Positions 18,499 through 27,945 of a stretch of DNA of 64,000 nt are shown piece after piece. The translations under genes were made by a program, and so were the position numbers. Origin of the DNA: Grimontia sedimenti (GTDB taxonomy: Bacteria > Pseudomonadota > Gammaproteobacteria > Enterobacterales > Vibrionaceae); contig NZ_JAALDL010000004.1 in assembly GCF_011045095.1 (NCBI RefSeq), positions 293,079-357,078 of the forward strand, given 5' to 3'. The stretch's first letter is position 1. Every line of letters starts with the position of its first letter. The notes below the pieces were generated by a model. That model was not told where the DNA came from and made no database searches. It saw only the letters and a program-made list of their open reading frames with translations.

Positions 18499-21207
18499 GT
18501 GGCGTACAGGGTTGTAAAAATAACCGAACTTGCATCGTACGAGTTCTGCAAAGTCGAAGGTGGATTTTCGACACTGGAAGAGCGGGCATTGGAAGCCGTG
18601 TTACCTCAAGGTGTCACCATTCAAAAGTTCCAATCTCAGCTCGCATCTGGCGAGTATGTGTTACTGAGTGATGCGCCTGTCACGCCAGCTCTGAAATCCA
18701 CAACTGACTCGATGGGTGATAAGGTTTGGCTGGTCAACCCTGATGCCGAATCCAGCTTTTCCCCTGAAGCTAAATCTGCGCTGACTTCCCGAACCAAAGC
18801 TAAAGGTTTGACTTCCCGCTCGGGTTCTGAATCCCAAGCTCCTGCAGAAGCGCCTTACACACCTGAAGATAAAGTTGAAGAAAAACAGGAAAAGCCTGCG
18901 CAGGATTATGAGTATCTGTTTGAGGTAGCCTGCTCGGAAGAGGTACTTGCCAGCGAAGTAGGGTGTCAGTTTGCGCTGGGTAAAACACCGAAGGAAGCAA
19001 GTATTGTCAGCTGGGAAACCAAGCCTTCTGAAATGGGGACGGTTTTCTCTGCCAAAGCCACTGACGACAAGCCCCGTAAACTTATCGCTAAAGTTGCGAG
19101 TGCAGAAAAAGGCGTGAGTAACCAGCCTCCTGTAAAGCTCAAACCCAAAGGCACAGACGCCGTTCGGGAAGCGTTTATTCCGGTGATCCCGGCCCTTCAA
19201 CTTGGCGATTGTTTAGGCTTTCCAACTGAAGGCTACTTCTACCATTTCCATGAAAAGAAGCTGGTTCAGGAATACAAAATTCTCGGTGAAGGCCGCTGGG
19301 CATTTCAGGCCACACGTTCAACGCCATTTAGCCTGAACACAGAGAACGGGCTGAATAAATACCAGGGCGCGATTCTGCTTTACTGGAAAATCGACAGCAA
19401 AGTCGTCACCGACCAGCATCTTGTTTACCTCGACGAGCCTATTACTCAAGAGCAACTTGGTAACGTCAGTGATGAATGGCTGAATGAGAATGGCGTTGAG
19501 ATAGACGTTCCAACCCTGCTTGGTGCCATGAAAGCCGCAACCGCCGACGAGAAACCTTACCAACCGAAAACCTGCAATGCCCCAGTTGATGTAGTTTACG
19601 AACACAAAGAACGTCTGCTGGAAGGTTCAACACTCAAAGCCATCAACAATGAACGATTGGTAGAGAGTGGGTTGCCAGTAGTTAACATCAAAAAGTTGCA
19701 AAATAATAAGTTCACCATCGGGGTGTTCTTTGATGGGACGGGAAATAATCTTGAGAACGACAAGTACAAGGAAGTAAGAGGCAATGCTTCCCGTACCAAT
19801 GTAGCAAGACTGTTTGAAGCTTATCCTGAGAAGGAAGGTGAAATCGCCAAAATCTATGTTTCGGGCATTGGTACAGTTGATTTTGATGATGCTCCGAGAG
19901 CTGTCATGGAAAAGGCAATAGATGAAGGAGATGATCTAAATACACTCGCTATGATGACCGCTATTTACGACTCAGACGGTAAAACAAGTGCCTATGTAAA
20001 GTGGACATCTTTGCTAAAGCAATTGCGAGATATCATTTACGATTTAGAAAATGCGGGGTCGTATAGCGAGATAAAATGTATAGAGTTTGATGTTTTCGGT
20101 TTTAGTCGTGGTGCAGCGCTAGCTAGGCATTTTGTAAACGCTGCTCAAGCAGGCTTCCCTGATTACCAAAATTTACTGGTCCCCCCCGGCTCAGGCAGAA
20201 GCGAAGTTGAAAAAGCTTCTCGTTTTAATGTTGGTATCGTTCCTCACTTACTAGGCAATGAGAATGCCCTAGCCAGCTCAGTTTGTACGTATAACATTGA
20301 TCAAAAGAGAACCGTAAAAATTCGTTTTGTGGGTTTATTTGATACAGTTGGATCTTTCGGTAAAGCCGGAGATAAAGACGAAGGTAGCTTCAAACTATCA
20401 CTAGGTCCGGATTGCGCTAAAACTGTATATCACATTACTGCATACCACGAGTACAGAAAGAATTTCCCTCTGACATCCCTAAAAGTCAAAGATACCCTCC
20501 CAGACAATTTCTATGAAGAGGTATTCCCGGGTGCGCATGCAGATGTTGGTGGTGGTTACCCGAACATTGAGCAATACGATAAATCTGGATTACCTGATAG
20601 ATACGGTACCCCTATGATCGATAGCTACAATCGAGAATTGGTAAAAACGTTGCCTGTGCCTGATGACGAAAGAAAGTGGAAATTTAAGTCTCAGGCGCGG
20701 GGGATATCAGACGAAGATTATGGGTTATCTCTTGCAAGGCAAGAAACTACAACTTGGAATCTGCAATGTAAAAGCATCTATAAGACTGTCATTGGTTCAG
20801 AGGAATATAGGCATCACGGGCAGGTAAAACACCACGATGGTATGCTTTACTATTACCACTTACAACCCATCACTACGGGTCTTCAGGGTTTGTCTCTAGA
20901 ACGAATGTACCAGCAAGCAGAAGTTGCCGGTATCAAATGGAACAAAAATAGATATGACATCCCCACTGACTACGGGAAAAGTAGCGAACTAAAACAGCTA
21001 TCTGCTGCTCTCAACGTGCAAGGAAGCGGAACAATCAATCAAACACTCTGGGCCAATGATATTACTCCTATCATCATGCACTGCGTGCATCGCCCTCATG
21101 ATATAAACATCAGCATAGGCTATGACGATTTCGTCATGGAGATAGCAAACAAACCCAATCAAAAAGCATCTGGTGAATTATACAGAGAGACTTATGACAA
21201 TGATTAA
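18499..21207 (+). CDS. type VI secretion phospholipase effector (Tle1-like, DUF2235)
   Basis: A 902-aa protein whose C-terminal part (from about residue 405) is a DUF2235 alpha/beta hydrolase: GVFFDGTGNN, the nucleophile elbow FGFSRGAA (GxSxG), LFDTVGSFG and HADVGGGYP. Tle1-family enzymes hydrolyse membrane phospholipids of rival cells. The N-terminal 400 residues are not recognised and may be a loading domain. I choose GTG 18499 because AGGAAAGAG lies just upstream; the frame opens earlier at 18439. The predicted immunity gene overlaps its end. No vgrG, PAAR or T6SS structural gene is in the window. Base composition falls where the hydrolase begins. Confidence 0.82.
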   Translation: MAYRVVKITELASYEFCKVEGGFSTLEERALEAVLPQGVTIQKFQSQLASGEYVLLSDAPVTPALKSTTDSMGDKVWLVNPDAESSFSPEAKSALTSRTKAKGLTSRSGSESQAPAEAPYTPEDKVEEKQEKPAQDYEYLFEVACSEEVLASEVGCQFALGKTPKEASIVSWETKPSEMGTVFSAKATDDKPRKLIAKVASAEKGVSNQPPVKLKPKGTDAVREAFIPVIPALQLGDCLGFPTEGYFYHFHEKKLVQEYKILGEGRWAFQATRSTPFSLNTENGLNKYQGAILLYWKIDSKVVTDQHLVYLDEPITQEQLGNVSDEWLNENGVEIDVPTLLGAMKAATADEKPYQPKTCNAPVDVVYEHKERLLEGSTLKAINNERLVESGLPVVNIKKLQNNKFTIGVFFDGTGNNLENDKYKEVRGNASRTNVARLFEAYPEKEGEIAKIYVSGIGTVDFDDAPRAVMEKAIDEGDDLNTLAMMTAIYDSDGKTSAYVKWTSLLKQLRDIIYDLENAGSYSEIKCIEFDVFGFSRGAALARHFVNAAQAGFPDYQNLLVPPGSGRSEVEKASRFNVGIVPHLLGNENALASSVCTYNIDQKRTVKIRFVGLFDTVGSFGKAGDKDEGSFKLSLGPDCAKTVYHITAYHEYRKNFPLTSLKVKDTLPDNFYEEVFPGAHADVGGGYPNIEQYDKSGLPDRYGTPMIDSYNRELVKTLPVPDDERKWKFKSQARGISDEDYGLSLARQETTTWNLQCKSIYKTVIGSEEYRHHGQVKHHDGMLYYYHLQPITTGLQGLSLERMYQQAEVAGIKWNKNRYDIPTDYGKSSELKQLSAALNVQGSGTINQTLWANDITPIIMHCVHRPHDINISIGYDDFVMEIANKPNQKASGELYRETYDND

Positions 21208-22267
21208 GCCTGCGGCTCTCTCCCTATGTTTTTTTATTTTGCAGGGATGTACTGAACCGGAAGATAACTATAAAACTCATGCTCAGCTTGCCAATGCAGG
21301 AAGCCTTGACGGACCGTATGGCATTATTGATGTGTATGCTACTGATACATCAGGTGGCAGAATGGGATTTGGTTTTGGAGCAGTAAACGGATTTCCAGGA
21401 GCAAGCGCCGATGTTGGCGGCCTTGGAGTACCTAATTTTATTGCAGGACATTGGGTCAAAGAAGATCCTGAAACGAATAGAGATAGCACCTTTTACCGTA
21501 TTTCATCACCTATCGACAGTGATCTAGCCAAGAAAAAAATCGAAACTCTCGAAAACTATTATCAAAATTACTCTTCCCCCTGGGGGAAAATGCAGTTTGC
21601 AGTCGAGGGACCCAGAGCCATGCTTTTCTTTACTTTAAGCTGCGGCGGTTTTAACGACGACTGTACACCTAGGCAAGATGCTGACCCGAATAACTGGGTA
21701 GTCAAAGATCCCAGGGGGCGCGGAGATGTGGTGGTACTGTTTGACGGTCTTGGCGAAAGCTCACCTTACCCATACCCAAAATCACGCTTGGATACGAGGA
21801 CACTAGGATACAATCCGCAAGAAAATATCACTATGGATACTGTTGAAGTTCTTGATCTCGACGGCACAGTAGTTATTCCCACTGAGTCTATCGAGATGCC
21901 AAAGAGCTTTAAAGTAGCATGGAAAGAAACCCTCAATCCTGAAAGTGATTGGAAAAACTGGAAATATCGATATTTTCAAATCGAAGGGGTACTGGAAGAC
22001 CCAGAGTCTCAGGAAGAAAAAATTCGCGCTTACAGAAGCAAAGCTTTTGATGGGTATCTAAAAAGCTCAGATATCCTAGCTATCAAGGATGGGCTGGATT
22101 TTGAATTTGTCTATAGAGTTCACTGTTGGATGCCAAGTGCGCCTTGCCAAATATCAGAAGACCCAGAAAAACGCTGGGAGTATATCCCCGAAATAGAAGA
22201 TTACGGCGTCGTTCTATACCGAGGAAAAGCGCAACAGTCTGATACGCCTTTTGATGGAAACAAATAG
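21194..22267 (+). CDS. predicted lipoprotein immunity protein for the Tle1-like effector
   Basis: A 357-aa lipoprotein (signal peptide ending ILQGC) that would be exported to the periplasm, where a phospholipase effector must be neutralised. It overlaps the effector stop by 14 nt and has AGAGAG before ATG 21194. The family is not recognised with certainty; the Gly-rich segment GFGFGAVNGFPGASADVGG and a paired-Cys loop are its visible features. It is AT-rich like the effector's hydrolase half, suggesting that the two moved as a cassette. Immunity is inferred from position and localisation. Confidence 0.7.
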   Translation: MTMIKPAALSLCFFILQGCTEPEDNYKTHAQLANAGSLDGPYGIIDVYATDTSGGRMGFGFGAVNGFPGASADVGGLGVPNFIAGHWVKEDPETNRDSTFYRISSPIDSDLAKKKIETLENYYQNYSSPWGKMQFAVEGPRAMLFFTLSCGGFNDDCTPRQDADPNNWVVKDPRGRGDVVVLFDGLGESSPYPYPKSRLDTRTLGYNPQENITMDTVEVLDLDGTVVIPTESIEMPKSFKVAWKETLNPESDWKNWKYRYFQIEGVLEDPESQEEKIRAYRSKAFDGYLKSSDILAIKDGLDFEFVYRVHCWMPSAPCQISEDPEKRWEYIPEIEDYGVVLYRGKAQQSDTPFDGNK

Positions 22268-22281
22268 GGCTTTAATCAGCC

Positions 22282-23187
22282 CTACCCAATCATCCCCTCC
22301 AACCATTTCACAAAGCTCTCTGTGCTTTCGTCCTGCACATTGCTGATCAGGTAATACCCAGCGTTGGCTTTGATGGGCGAAAACGGTGACACCAACCTTC
22401 CGGTTTCCAGCTCATTGTCGATAAGCGCCATCCGGGCCATGGCGATACCTACACCTGCTTCAGCGGCTGACATGGCCATGTCGGTTCGGTTGAAGAAGTG
22501 GCCGCGGTCGGTGGGTACCGAAAGCTGCATTGCTTTGGCCCAGTTTCTCCACTCCAAATCTTTCTCTGCTTTTTCCCATGGCATGGCATCGTGCAGCAAA
22601 GTGACGCCTTGCCAATGTTCGGATATACCAGCATCGTTTTGCAGCCAATGGTGACGCTCCAGATATCTTGGGTTCATCACCGGCAGCAGGTATTCGTCCA
22701 GCAGAAGTTCGGCATTCGGGTGTTTGAAAGTATGTGGGCGATAGTCGATGGCAAGGTCAAAGTCCCGCGTATCCGCGTTCACCAGTGCGCCTTCCGCGAA
22801 AATTTGTACCTGAATGTCGGGGTAAACGTCGTGAAAGCTTTCGAGTTTTGGCACCAGCCATTTGAACGCAAAAGAGGGTGTGAGCTTGAGGCGGATTTCC
22901 TGTTTCTTTCCGGTGTTACGCTGCAAGCTGGCGATTTCTGCATCAATTTCTACTAAATGGAAACTCACATTCTGGTGAAGCTGTTTACCCTTTTCGGTCA
23001 GACGAATACCACGGGAGTGACGTTCAAGCAGAGTGAAACCCAGTTGCTGCTCCAACTGCAGTAACTGCTGGCTCACCGCCCCAGTAGTCAGGTGCATGGC
23101 TTTAGCGGCACTGGTTAATGTGCTGTGCCTCCCAACTTCCGAAAAAGTATAAAGGGCACCGAGATGTTGGCTTTTGAGTGTCTGCAT
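22282..23187 (-). CDS. LysR family transcriptional regulator (GcvA-like) next to dadA
   Basis: A 301-aa regulator. The N-terminal HTH (TLTSAAKAMHLTTGAVSQQL) is followed by a C-terminal effector domain whose LTPSFAFKWLVPKLESF segment is typical of the GcvA/AmpR branch. It is divergent from dadA with 100 nt between the start codons and converges on the immunity gene with only 14 nt between stops. Divergent placement makes dadA the likely target, with an amino acid as probable effector. A GATT-N6-AATC dyad at 23216-23229 is a possible binding site. Confidence 0.85.
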   Translation of the reverse strand: MQTLKSQHLGALYTFSEVGRHSTLTSAAKAMHLTTGAVSQQLLQLEQQLGFTLLERHSRGIRLTEKGKQLHQNVSFHLVEIDAEIASLQRNTGKKQEIRLKLTPSFAFKWLVPKLESFHDVYPDIQVQIFAEGALVNADTRDFDLAIDYRPHTFKHPNAELLLDEYLLPVMNPRYLERHHWLQNDAGISEHWQGVTLLHDAMPWEKAEKDLEWRNWAKAMQLSVPTDRGHFFNRTDMAMSAAEAGVGIAMARMALIDNELETGRLVSPFSPIKANAGYYLISNVQDESTESFVKWLEGMIG

Positions 23188-23287
23188 CTTTGCTTTTAGA
23201 AATTCTATACACAGTGATTAATTTAAATCGATTGTTAGGGTTATGTAAACAACGCAAACTCGCCCTGTCTGATTGGGGAGAATAATC

Positions 23288-24541
23288 ATGAAAGCACTGG
23301 TCTTGGGAAGTGGCGTTGTCGGTTTGATGAGCGCTTGGTATTTGCAGCAGGCAGGCTACAAAGTCACTGTTGTTGATCGCCAATCTAAAGCGGGCGAAGA
23401 AACCAGTTTCGCCAATGCTGGGCAAATTTCCTATGGCTACTCCTCCCCTTGGGCAGCCCCCGGTATTCCGCAAAAGGCCATTCGCTGGCTGATGGAAGAA
23501 CACGCACCGCTGAAGGTGAAACCGACACTGGATCCACAGCTGATCAAGTGGGCGACGCAAATGCTGTCGAACTGTCAGCTTGACCGTTATCAGGTGAACA
23601 AGTCGCGCATGCTGGGCATTGCCAACCACAGCCGTGAGTGTCTGCTCGCACTTCGTGACAAGCACAACATCGAATATCAGGGCCGTCAGAAAGGCACACT
23701 GCAAATCTTCCGTAATCAGAAGCAACTCGATGCGGTAGAAAAAGACATCGCCCTTCTGGAGCAAAGCGGCACCCGTTATCAACGTATGACGGTCGAAGAT
23801 TGCATCAAGCAAGAGCCGGGGTTGGCTTCTGTAAGCCACAAGCTGACAGGCGGTCTCTATCTGCCGGATGACGAAACGGGTGATTGCTACCTGTTCTGCC
23901 AACAAATGACTGAGCTTGCCAAAGCACACGGCGTGGAGTTTATGTTCGACACCGAAGTGAAGAATGTAAAACGCGAAGGCACCCGTATTGTCAGTGTGGT
24001 GACAGACAAAGGCGAGCTGGAAGCAGACGCTTATGTGGTCGCGATGGGCAGCTACTCGACCAAGTTTATGGCAGGTCTGGGTCTGAGCATTCCTGTGTAC
24101 CCGGTGAAAGGTTACTCGCTCACCGTGCCAATCACTGATGAAACGCAGGCACCGACATCAACCGTGATGGACGAAACCTACAAAGTGGCCCTGACCCGCT
24201 TTGACGATCGTATCCGTGTAGCAGGCACCGCTGAGTTGGCAGGCTTCGATCCTTCTATTCCGGAAAAGCGCAAAGCGACGATTTCTATGGTGGTGAAAGA
24301 TCTGTTCCCCCACAGTGGCGATTTCGACAAAGCCCAGTTCTGGACAGGTTTCCGCCCAATGACGCCAGACGGCACGCCGCTGATTGGCAAAACGCCGTTC
24401 GACAATCTGTTCACCAATACCGGTCACGGCACGCTGGGCTGGACCATGGCATGCGGTTCTGGTCATCTTCTGGCACAAATCATCTCCAAAGAGATCACCA
24501 GTAATGTCGAGGGTCTGGATTACTTCCGCTACGCGGGATAA
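23288..24541 (+). CDS. dadA: D-amino acid dehydrogenase small subunit
   Basis: A 417-aa FAD-dependent membrane-associated dehydrogenase that oxidises D-amino acids (D-alanine best) to 2-oxo acids and feeds electrons to quinones. The N-terminal Rossmann motif LGSGVVGLMSAWYLQQAGY and ETSFANAGQISYGYSSPWAAPG are hallmark DadA segments. The C-terminal GHGTLGWTMACGSG is also intact. ATG 23288 follows GGGGAG at good distance. Unlike in enterics, no alanine racemase gene (dadX) follows; a terminator comes directly after. Confidence 0.93.
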   Translation: MKALVLGSGVVGLMSAWYLQQAGYKVTVVDRQSKAGEETSFANAGQISYGYSSPWAAPGIPQKAIRWLMEEHAPLKVKPTLDPQLIKWATQMLSNCQLDRYQVNKSRMLGIANHSRECLLALRDKHNIEYQGRQKGTLQIFRNQKQLDAVEKDIALLEQSGTRYQRMTVEDCIKQEPGLASVSHKLTGGLYLPDDETGDCYLFCQQMTELAKAHGVEFMFDTEVKNVKREGTRIVSVVTDKGELEADAYVVAMGSYSTKFMAGLGLSIPVYPVKGYSLTVPITDETQAPTSTVMDETYKVALTRFDDRIRVAGTAELAGFDPSIPEKRKATISMVVKDLFPHSGDFDKAQFWTGFRPMTPDGTPLIGKTPFDNLFTNTGHGTLGWTMACGSGHLLAQIISKEITSNVEGLDYFRYAG

Positions 24542-24556
24542 CACACCTGACTAACG

Positions 24557-24582
24557 GAAGGAGCCACTGGGCTCCTTCTTTG
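24557..24582 (+). terminator. terminator after dadA
   Basis: A GAAGGAGCC/GGCTCCTTC stem with an ACTG loop is followed by TTTGCTTTC. Confidence 0.8.
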
Positions 24583-24704
24583 CTTTCTTCTCCCGAAAAA
24601 CTCTCCTTCCCATTTCCTCCATCCCGCTTTGTATCAAGAATAACGCGCGCGCTTCTGCCCACCACATCTAGGCTCAATGCATCTCTTTTCAATGAGGGTT
24701 TGTC

Positions 24705-25472
24705 ATGTCAGTCATTCAACAGTTCAGCCTTGATGGTCAGGTCGCCATTGTCACTGGCGCAGCCGCGGGGATTGGTCGCCGGATAGCAGAAGTGTTTGCT
24801 GATGCGGGCGCAGAGGTCGTAGTGAGCGATCTCGATTTGGATGCCGCTAACGAAGTCGCCTGCAATATCAATGCGACGGGCAGACATGCAATTGCTGCAG
24901 CCTGCAACGTCACCAAAGAAGAAGACAGAGCTGCACTGGTTGAGCGTGCTGTCACGACATTTGGCAAGGTGACTATTCTTGCCAACAACGCAGGCGGTGG
25001 CGGCCCCAAGCCCTTCGACATGCCCATGGCAGACTTTGAGTGGGCGTATCAACTCAATGTGTTTGCCCCTTTCAGGTTGATGCAGCTTTGTACGCCGGAA
25101 ATGGAAAAAGCCGGCGGAGGCGCAGTGTTGAATATCAGTTCGATGGCTGGTGAAAATAAAAACTGGATGATGGCGTCTTATGGATCGTCGAAAGCCGCTA
25201 TCAATCACCTCACCCGCAATACCGCTTTTGATTTGGGTACCAAGGGCATTCGCGTGAATGCCATTGCACCGGGGGCAATCCGCACTGCGGCGCTGGAGAA
25301 AGTGCTCACCCCGGATATTGAAAAAGCGATGCTGAAACACACGCCACTCGGAAGGCTTGGGAAAACCGATGATATCGCGCTGGCCGCACTGTTTCTGTGC
25401 TCACCCGCGGCAGCTTGGGTGAGTGGTCAGGTTTTGACTGTCAGCGGCGGTGGTTCGCAGGAATTGAGCTGA
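24705..25472 (+). CDS. hdhA: 7-alpha-hydroxysteroid dehydrogenase (SDR family)
   Basis: A 255-aa short-chain dehydrogenase very close to E. coli HdhA throughout (NNAGGGGPKPFDMPMADF is shared verbatim). HdhA oxidises the 7-alpha-hydroxyl of bile acids such as cholate with NAD+. The cofactor motif TGAAAGIG is at residues 17-24. The catalytic Ser is in NISSMAG, and YGSSK carries Tyr and Lys. A GAGGG site precedes the ATG. It stands alone. In a marine or gut-associated vibrio this could reflect contact with host bile, but a different natural substrate is possible. Confidence 0.88.
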   Translation: MSVIQQFSLDGQVAIVTGAAAGIGRRIAEVFADAGAEVVVSDLDLDAANEVACNINATGRHAIAAACNVTKEEDRAALVERAVTTFGKVTILANNAGGGGPKPFDMPMADFEWAYQLNVFAPFRLMQLCTPEMEKAGGGAVLNISSMAGENKNWMMASYGSSKAAINHLTRNTAFDLGTKGIRVNAIAPGAIRTAALEKVLTPDIEKAMLKHTPLGRLGKTDDIALAALFLCSPAAAWVSGQVLTVSGGGSQELS

Positions 25473-25494
25473 AAACCTCCAAAGGCAGTGAACC

Positions 25495-25745
25495 TTACTT
25501 TTCCATCTCAGCTTTCAGGTTGTCTAACCCCGCTTTATAGAGGCCAGTGATGGCTGAAATGGCTGTTGCGTCGTTGGGGTTTTCCAGCGGATCGTTGTCC
25601 GGATAGCCGCGGTAGCATCCCGCCATCCACGTCACGATACTTTTATCACCTTCCGCTTTCACTTTGATGGGCCATGGGCATTGGCCGTGGAAACGCCGAC
25701 AATCCCTGCCAGCATCACAATGACGGGAAATAGTTTTCGTAACAT
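25495..25745 (-). pseudogene. remnant of an exported SRPBCC-family gene
   Basis: Reading the minus strand from ATG 25745 (good site AAGGAAC upstream) gives a signal peptide MLRKLFPVIVMLAGIVG... ending ANAHGP, then a stop after two more codons. In the next frame the reading continues IKVKAEGDKSIVTWMAGCYRGYP and ends GLDNLKAEMEK at 25495. This joins the first about 25 and last about 57 residues of an SRPBCC (polyketide cyclase/MxaD-like) exported protein normally about 150 aa long. Roughly 70 central residues are lost and the frame shifts at the junction, which falls in a short direct repeat (CCCATGGCCCAT). It is a clear gene remnant with no likely function. Confidence 0.75.
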
Positions 25746-25851
25746 CCGCTGTTCCTTCTCAAACCGTTTCGTTTCTTTATAACGACGATCAGGAACGAAC
25801 AGAATCACACCAGTGGCAAAAGTGTTTTCTCCACTGGCGCGTAAGAATGGG

Positions 25852-27093
25852 CTATGCCGCCTTCACCATCTTCGGATTGTATTTCTTGATAAACCCCTTG
25901 ATCTTCGGCGCAATCGCCTCCCGGTAGCGGCGGCCATTGAAAATACCGTAATGGCCAACGCCTTTTTGCTCGTAATGCATTTTCTTGGATTTAGGGATGT
26001 TGGGGCAGATGTCGAGCGCAGCGGCTGTCTGACCTCGGCCGGTAATGTCATCCAGCTCCCCTTCAATAGTCAGGAGTGCTGTCTTTTTGATGGCGGCGAG
26101 ATCAATAGGTTTGCCGCGATAGGTCATGGTGCCGTTTGGCAGGTCATGTTCCAAAAACACCTTGCGGATGGTGTCGAGGTAGTAATGAGCGGGCAAGTCC
26201 ATCACCGCCAAGTATTCGTTGTAGAATTTGCGGTGCGCTTCCGCGTTATCACCGTCACCTTTGACCAGATCGCCGAAAAACTTAAAGTGCTTTTGCACGT
26301 GGGTATCGAGGTTCATCGACATAAAACCCGAAAGCTGAACGAACCCCGGATACACCACTTGTCCTGCACCTTCGTATTGCTCGGGCACAGTACAAATCAC
26401 GTTAGACTCAAACCACTCCAAATCCTTGCCGCTGGCGTAGTCGTTTACTTCGGTAGGATTGATGCGGGTATCGATAGGACCGCCCATCAAAGTCACAGTT
26501 GCAGGAGCGGCTGGGTTCTTTTCCGCAGACATCAGCGCTGTCGCAACCATCAAGGGTACACTTGGCTGGCATACCGCAATGGCATGGGTGTCCGGCCCCA
26601 GCAGCTCTAAGAATTCGACCAGATAATCCACGTAATCATCGAAGTGGAACTCTCCCTCTGTGAGCGGCACATCGCGGGCGTTGCGCCAGTCAGTCACATA
26701 CACATCGTGATCCGGCAGGAAGGCATCAATGGTGCCGCGCAATAGCGTGGCAAAATGGCCGGAAAGTGGCGCGACAAACAACACTTTAGGTTGATTGGGT
26801 TGCGCTTTGCTGCGGCGGAAATGCAGCAGATTACAGAAGGGCTTATTGGCAATCACATTGTATTGAATCGCGAGTTTCTCGCCGTGGATGACGGTGGTAT
26901 CAAGCCCCCATGCGGGTTCGTCGTAGCAATCTGTCAGCCGCTCCACCAGCTCCATGGAAGCATCAAGCGTTCGGGTCGCAGGTGAGGTCTTCATCGGATT
27001 CCAGGGCGCGGCATTCACGTCCCTGATAAATTTGACCCAGCTGTTCAATGGCTTGATGGCATCCATATAGGTTGCATTAAGTTCGTAAAGCAT
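25852..27093 (-). CDS. phaZ: intracellular polyhydroxybutyrate depolymerase
   Basis: A 413-aa cytoplasmic enzyme that degrades stored PHB granules to hydroxybutyrate oligomers. There is no signal peptide. The family N-terminus (MLYELNATYMDAIKPLN) and the nucleophile region AVCQPSVPLM with Cys175 match the i-PHB depolymerases, which use Cys rather than Ser. The C-terminal VGHYGIFNGRRYREAI supplies the catalytic His. AAGGGG precedes the ATG. No phaC/phaB/phaP genes are in the window, so it is an isolated mobilisation gene. Confidence 0.9.
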   Translation of the reverse strand: MLYELNATYMDAIKPLNSWVKFIRDVNAAPWNPMKTSPATRTLDASMELVERLTDCYDEPAWGLDTTVIHGEKLAIQYNVIANKPFCNLLHFRRSKAQPNQPKVLFVAPLSGHFATLLRGTIDAFLPDHDVYVTDWRNARDVPLTEGEFHFDDYVDYLVEFLELLGPDTHAIAVCQPSVPLMVATALMSAEKNPAAPATVTLMGGPIDTRINPTEVNDYASGKDLEWFESNVICTVPEQYEGAGQVVYPGFVQLSGFMSMNLDTHVQKHFKFFGDLVKGDGDNAEAHRKFYNEYLAVMDLPAHYYLDTIRKVFLEHDLPNGTMTYRGKPIDLAAIKKTALLTIEGELDDITGRGQTAAALDICPNIPKSKKMHYEQKGVGHYGIFNGRRYREAIAPKIKGFIKKYNPKMVKAA

Positions 27094-27491
27094 AAACCGC
27101 CCCTTAATTCTGGCTGACTACAAAGGTGGTTTCATTTTTATTAGCGATAGGTTGCCGCTTATTGATTAACCACACAATTAACATACTAGCCCAGATCGCG
27201 GCGTTAACGCTTTGGCAAACTTCTATACAGACATTGGTGCAAAAATAACCCTGAATTCACATAAGCACTCAAGCACATATCATCAAGTTATTCCCAATAC
27301 TTGTCAGAAGATCTCACTTTAATCCGAATGTGATACGAAATAAGTCGCCATTGTGACCATGAAAACAATGTGGGAATTTCGTAAAAGTATCCGCTAGCAG
27401 GTTAGACTTCCATCACGAAAAAGCCGTTTTTAAACCGCTACATTGCCACCTGTATAGACAACTTATTAGCTGTATAAGCATGGTGGTATGT
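27094..27491. other. 398-bp intergenic region: phaZ promoter side and PTS operon control region
   Basis: No gene is visible. It is the divergent promoter region of phaZ and the PTS operon, AT-rich in its middle. A GntR-type operator candidate lies at its right end (27450-27479). TGTGAT at 27330-27335 could be a CRP half-site but lacks a good second arm. Confidence 0.6.
27450..27479 (+). promoter_or_regulatory. candidate GntR/UTRA operator upstream of the PTS operon
   Basis: CTGTATAGACAACT at 27450-27463 contains the dyad TGTATAGACA and resembles the GGTATAGACAACT sites bound by NagR/YvoA-type GntR regulators. A second partial copy, CTGTATAAG, begins at 27470. It ends just before the first gene, where a repressor would block initiation or elongation. 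The GntR protein encoded at 31560 is the natural candidate. Confidence 0.5.
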
Positions 27492-27935
27492 ATGCTTTCA
27501 ACCTTACTCTCCGAGCACCGCATCGCGGTGGTAGATTCCGTTTCTGACTGGAAAGACGCCATTCAACAGGTGTGCGCACCTTTGGTGAAATCCGGCGATA
27601 TCGAGCCTGATTACCAGTCTGCCATTATCGACACCACTGAGTCGCTTGGCCCTTATTACGTGCTGGCTCCTATGATTGCCATGCCACATGCCCGCCCGGA
27701 ACAGGGCGTGAACAATAACGCACTTTCCCTGCTCGTCGTCCGCAATGGCGTCGAGTTCCACAGTGAAGAAAACGACCCGGTGAAACTGCTGCTTCTTTTG
27801 GCTGCAAAAGACAGCGATCAGCACATCGAGCTCATCACAAAAATCTCTGAGTTCTTCTGCTCCGACGAGGACGTTTTAGCCGTCACCGAAGCGAAGAACA
27901 CACAAGACATCATTGAAATTATTAAAAAATATTGA
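27492..27935 (+). CDS. PTS sugar transporter subunit IIA (ascorbate/UlaC-like)
   Basis: A 148-aa phosphotransfer protein of the mannitol/fructose-type IIA fold. The phospho-accepting His66 sits in MIAMPHARPEQGV, aligned with UlaC His68. It passes phosphate from HPr to the IIB protein encoded next. An ATG also lies at 27480, but 27492 starts the family N-terminus (MLSTLLSEHRIAVVD, compare UlaC) with GGTGG upstream. It heads the operon IIA-IIB-IIC-transketolase N-transketolase C. Confidence 0.9.
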   Translation: MLSTLLSEHRIAVVDSVSDWKDAIQQVCAPLVKSGDIEPDYQSAIIDTTESLGPYYVLAPMIAMPHARPEQGVNNNALSLLVVRNGVEFHSEENDPVKLLLLLAAKDSDQHIELITKISEFFCSDEDVLAVTEAKNTQDIIEIIKKY

Positions 27936-27945
27936 GGGTAACACT

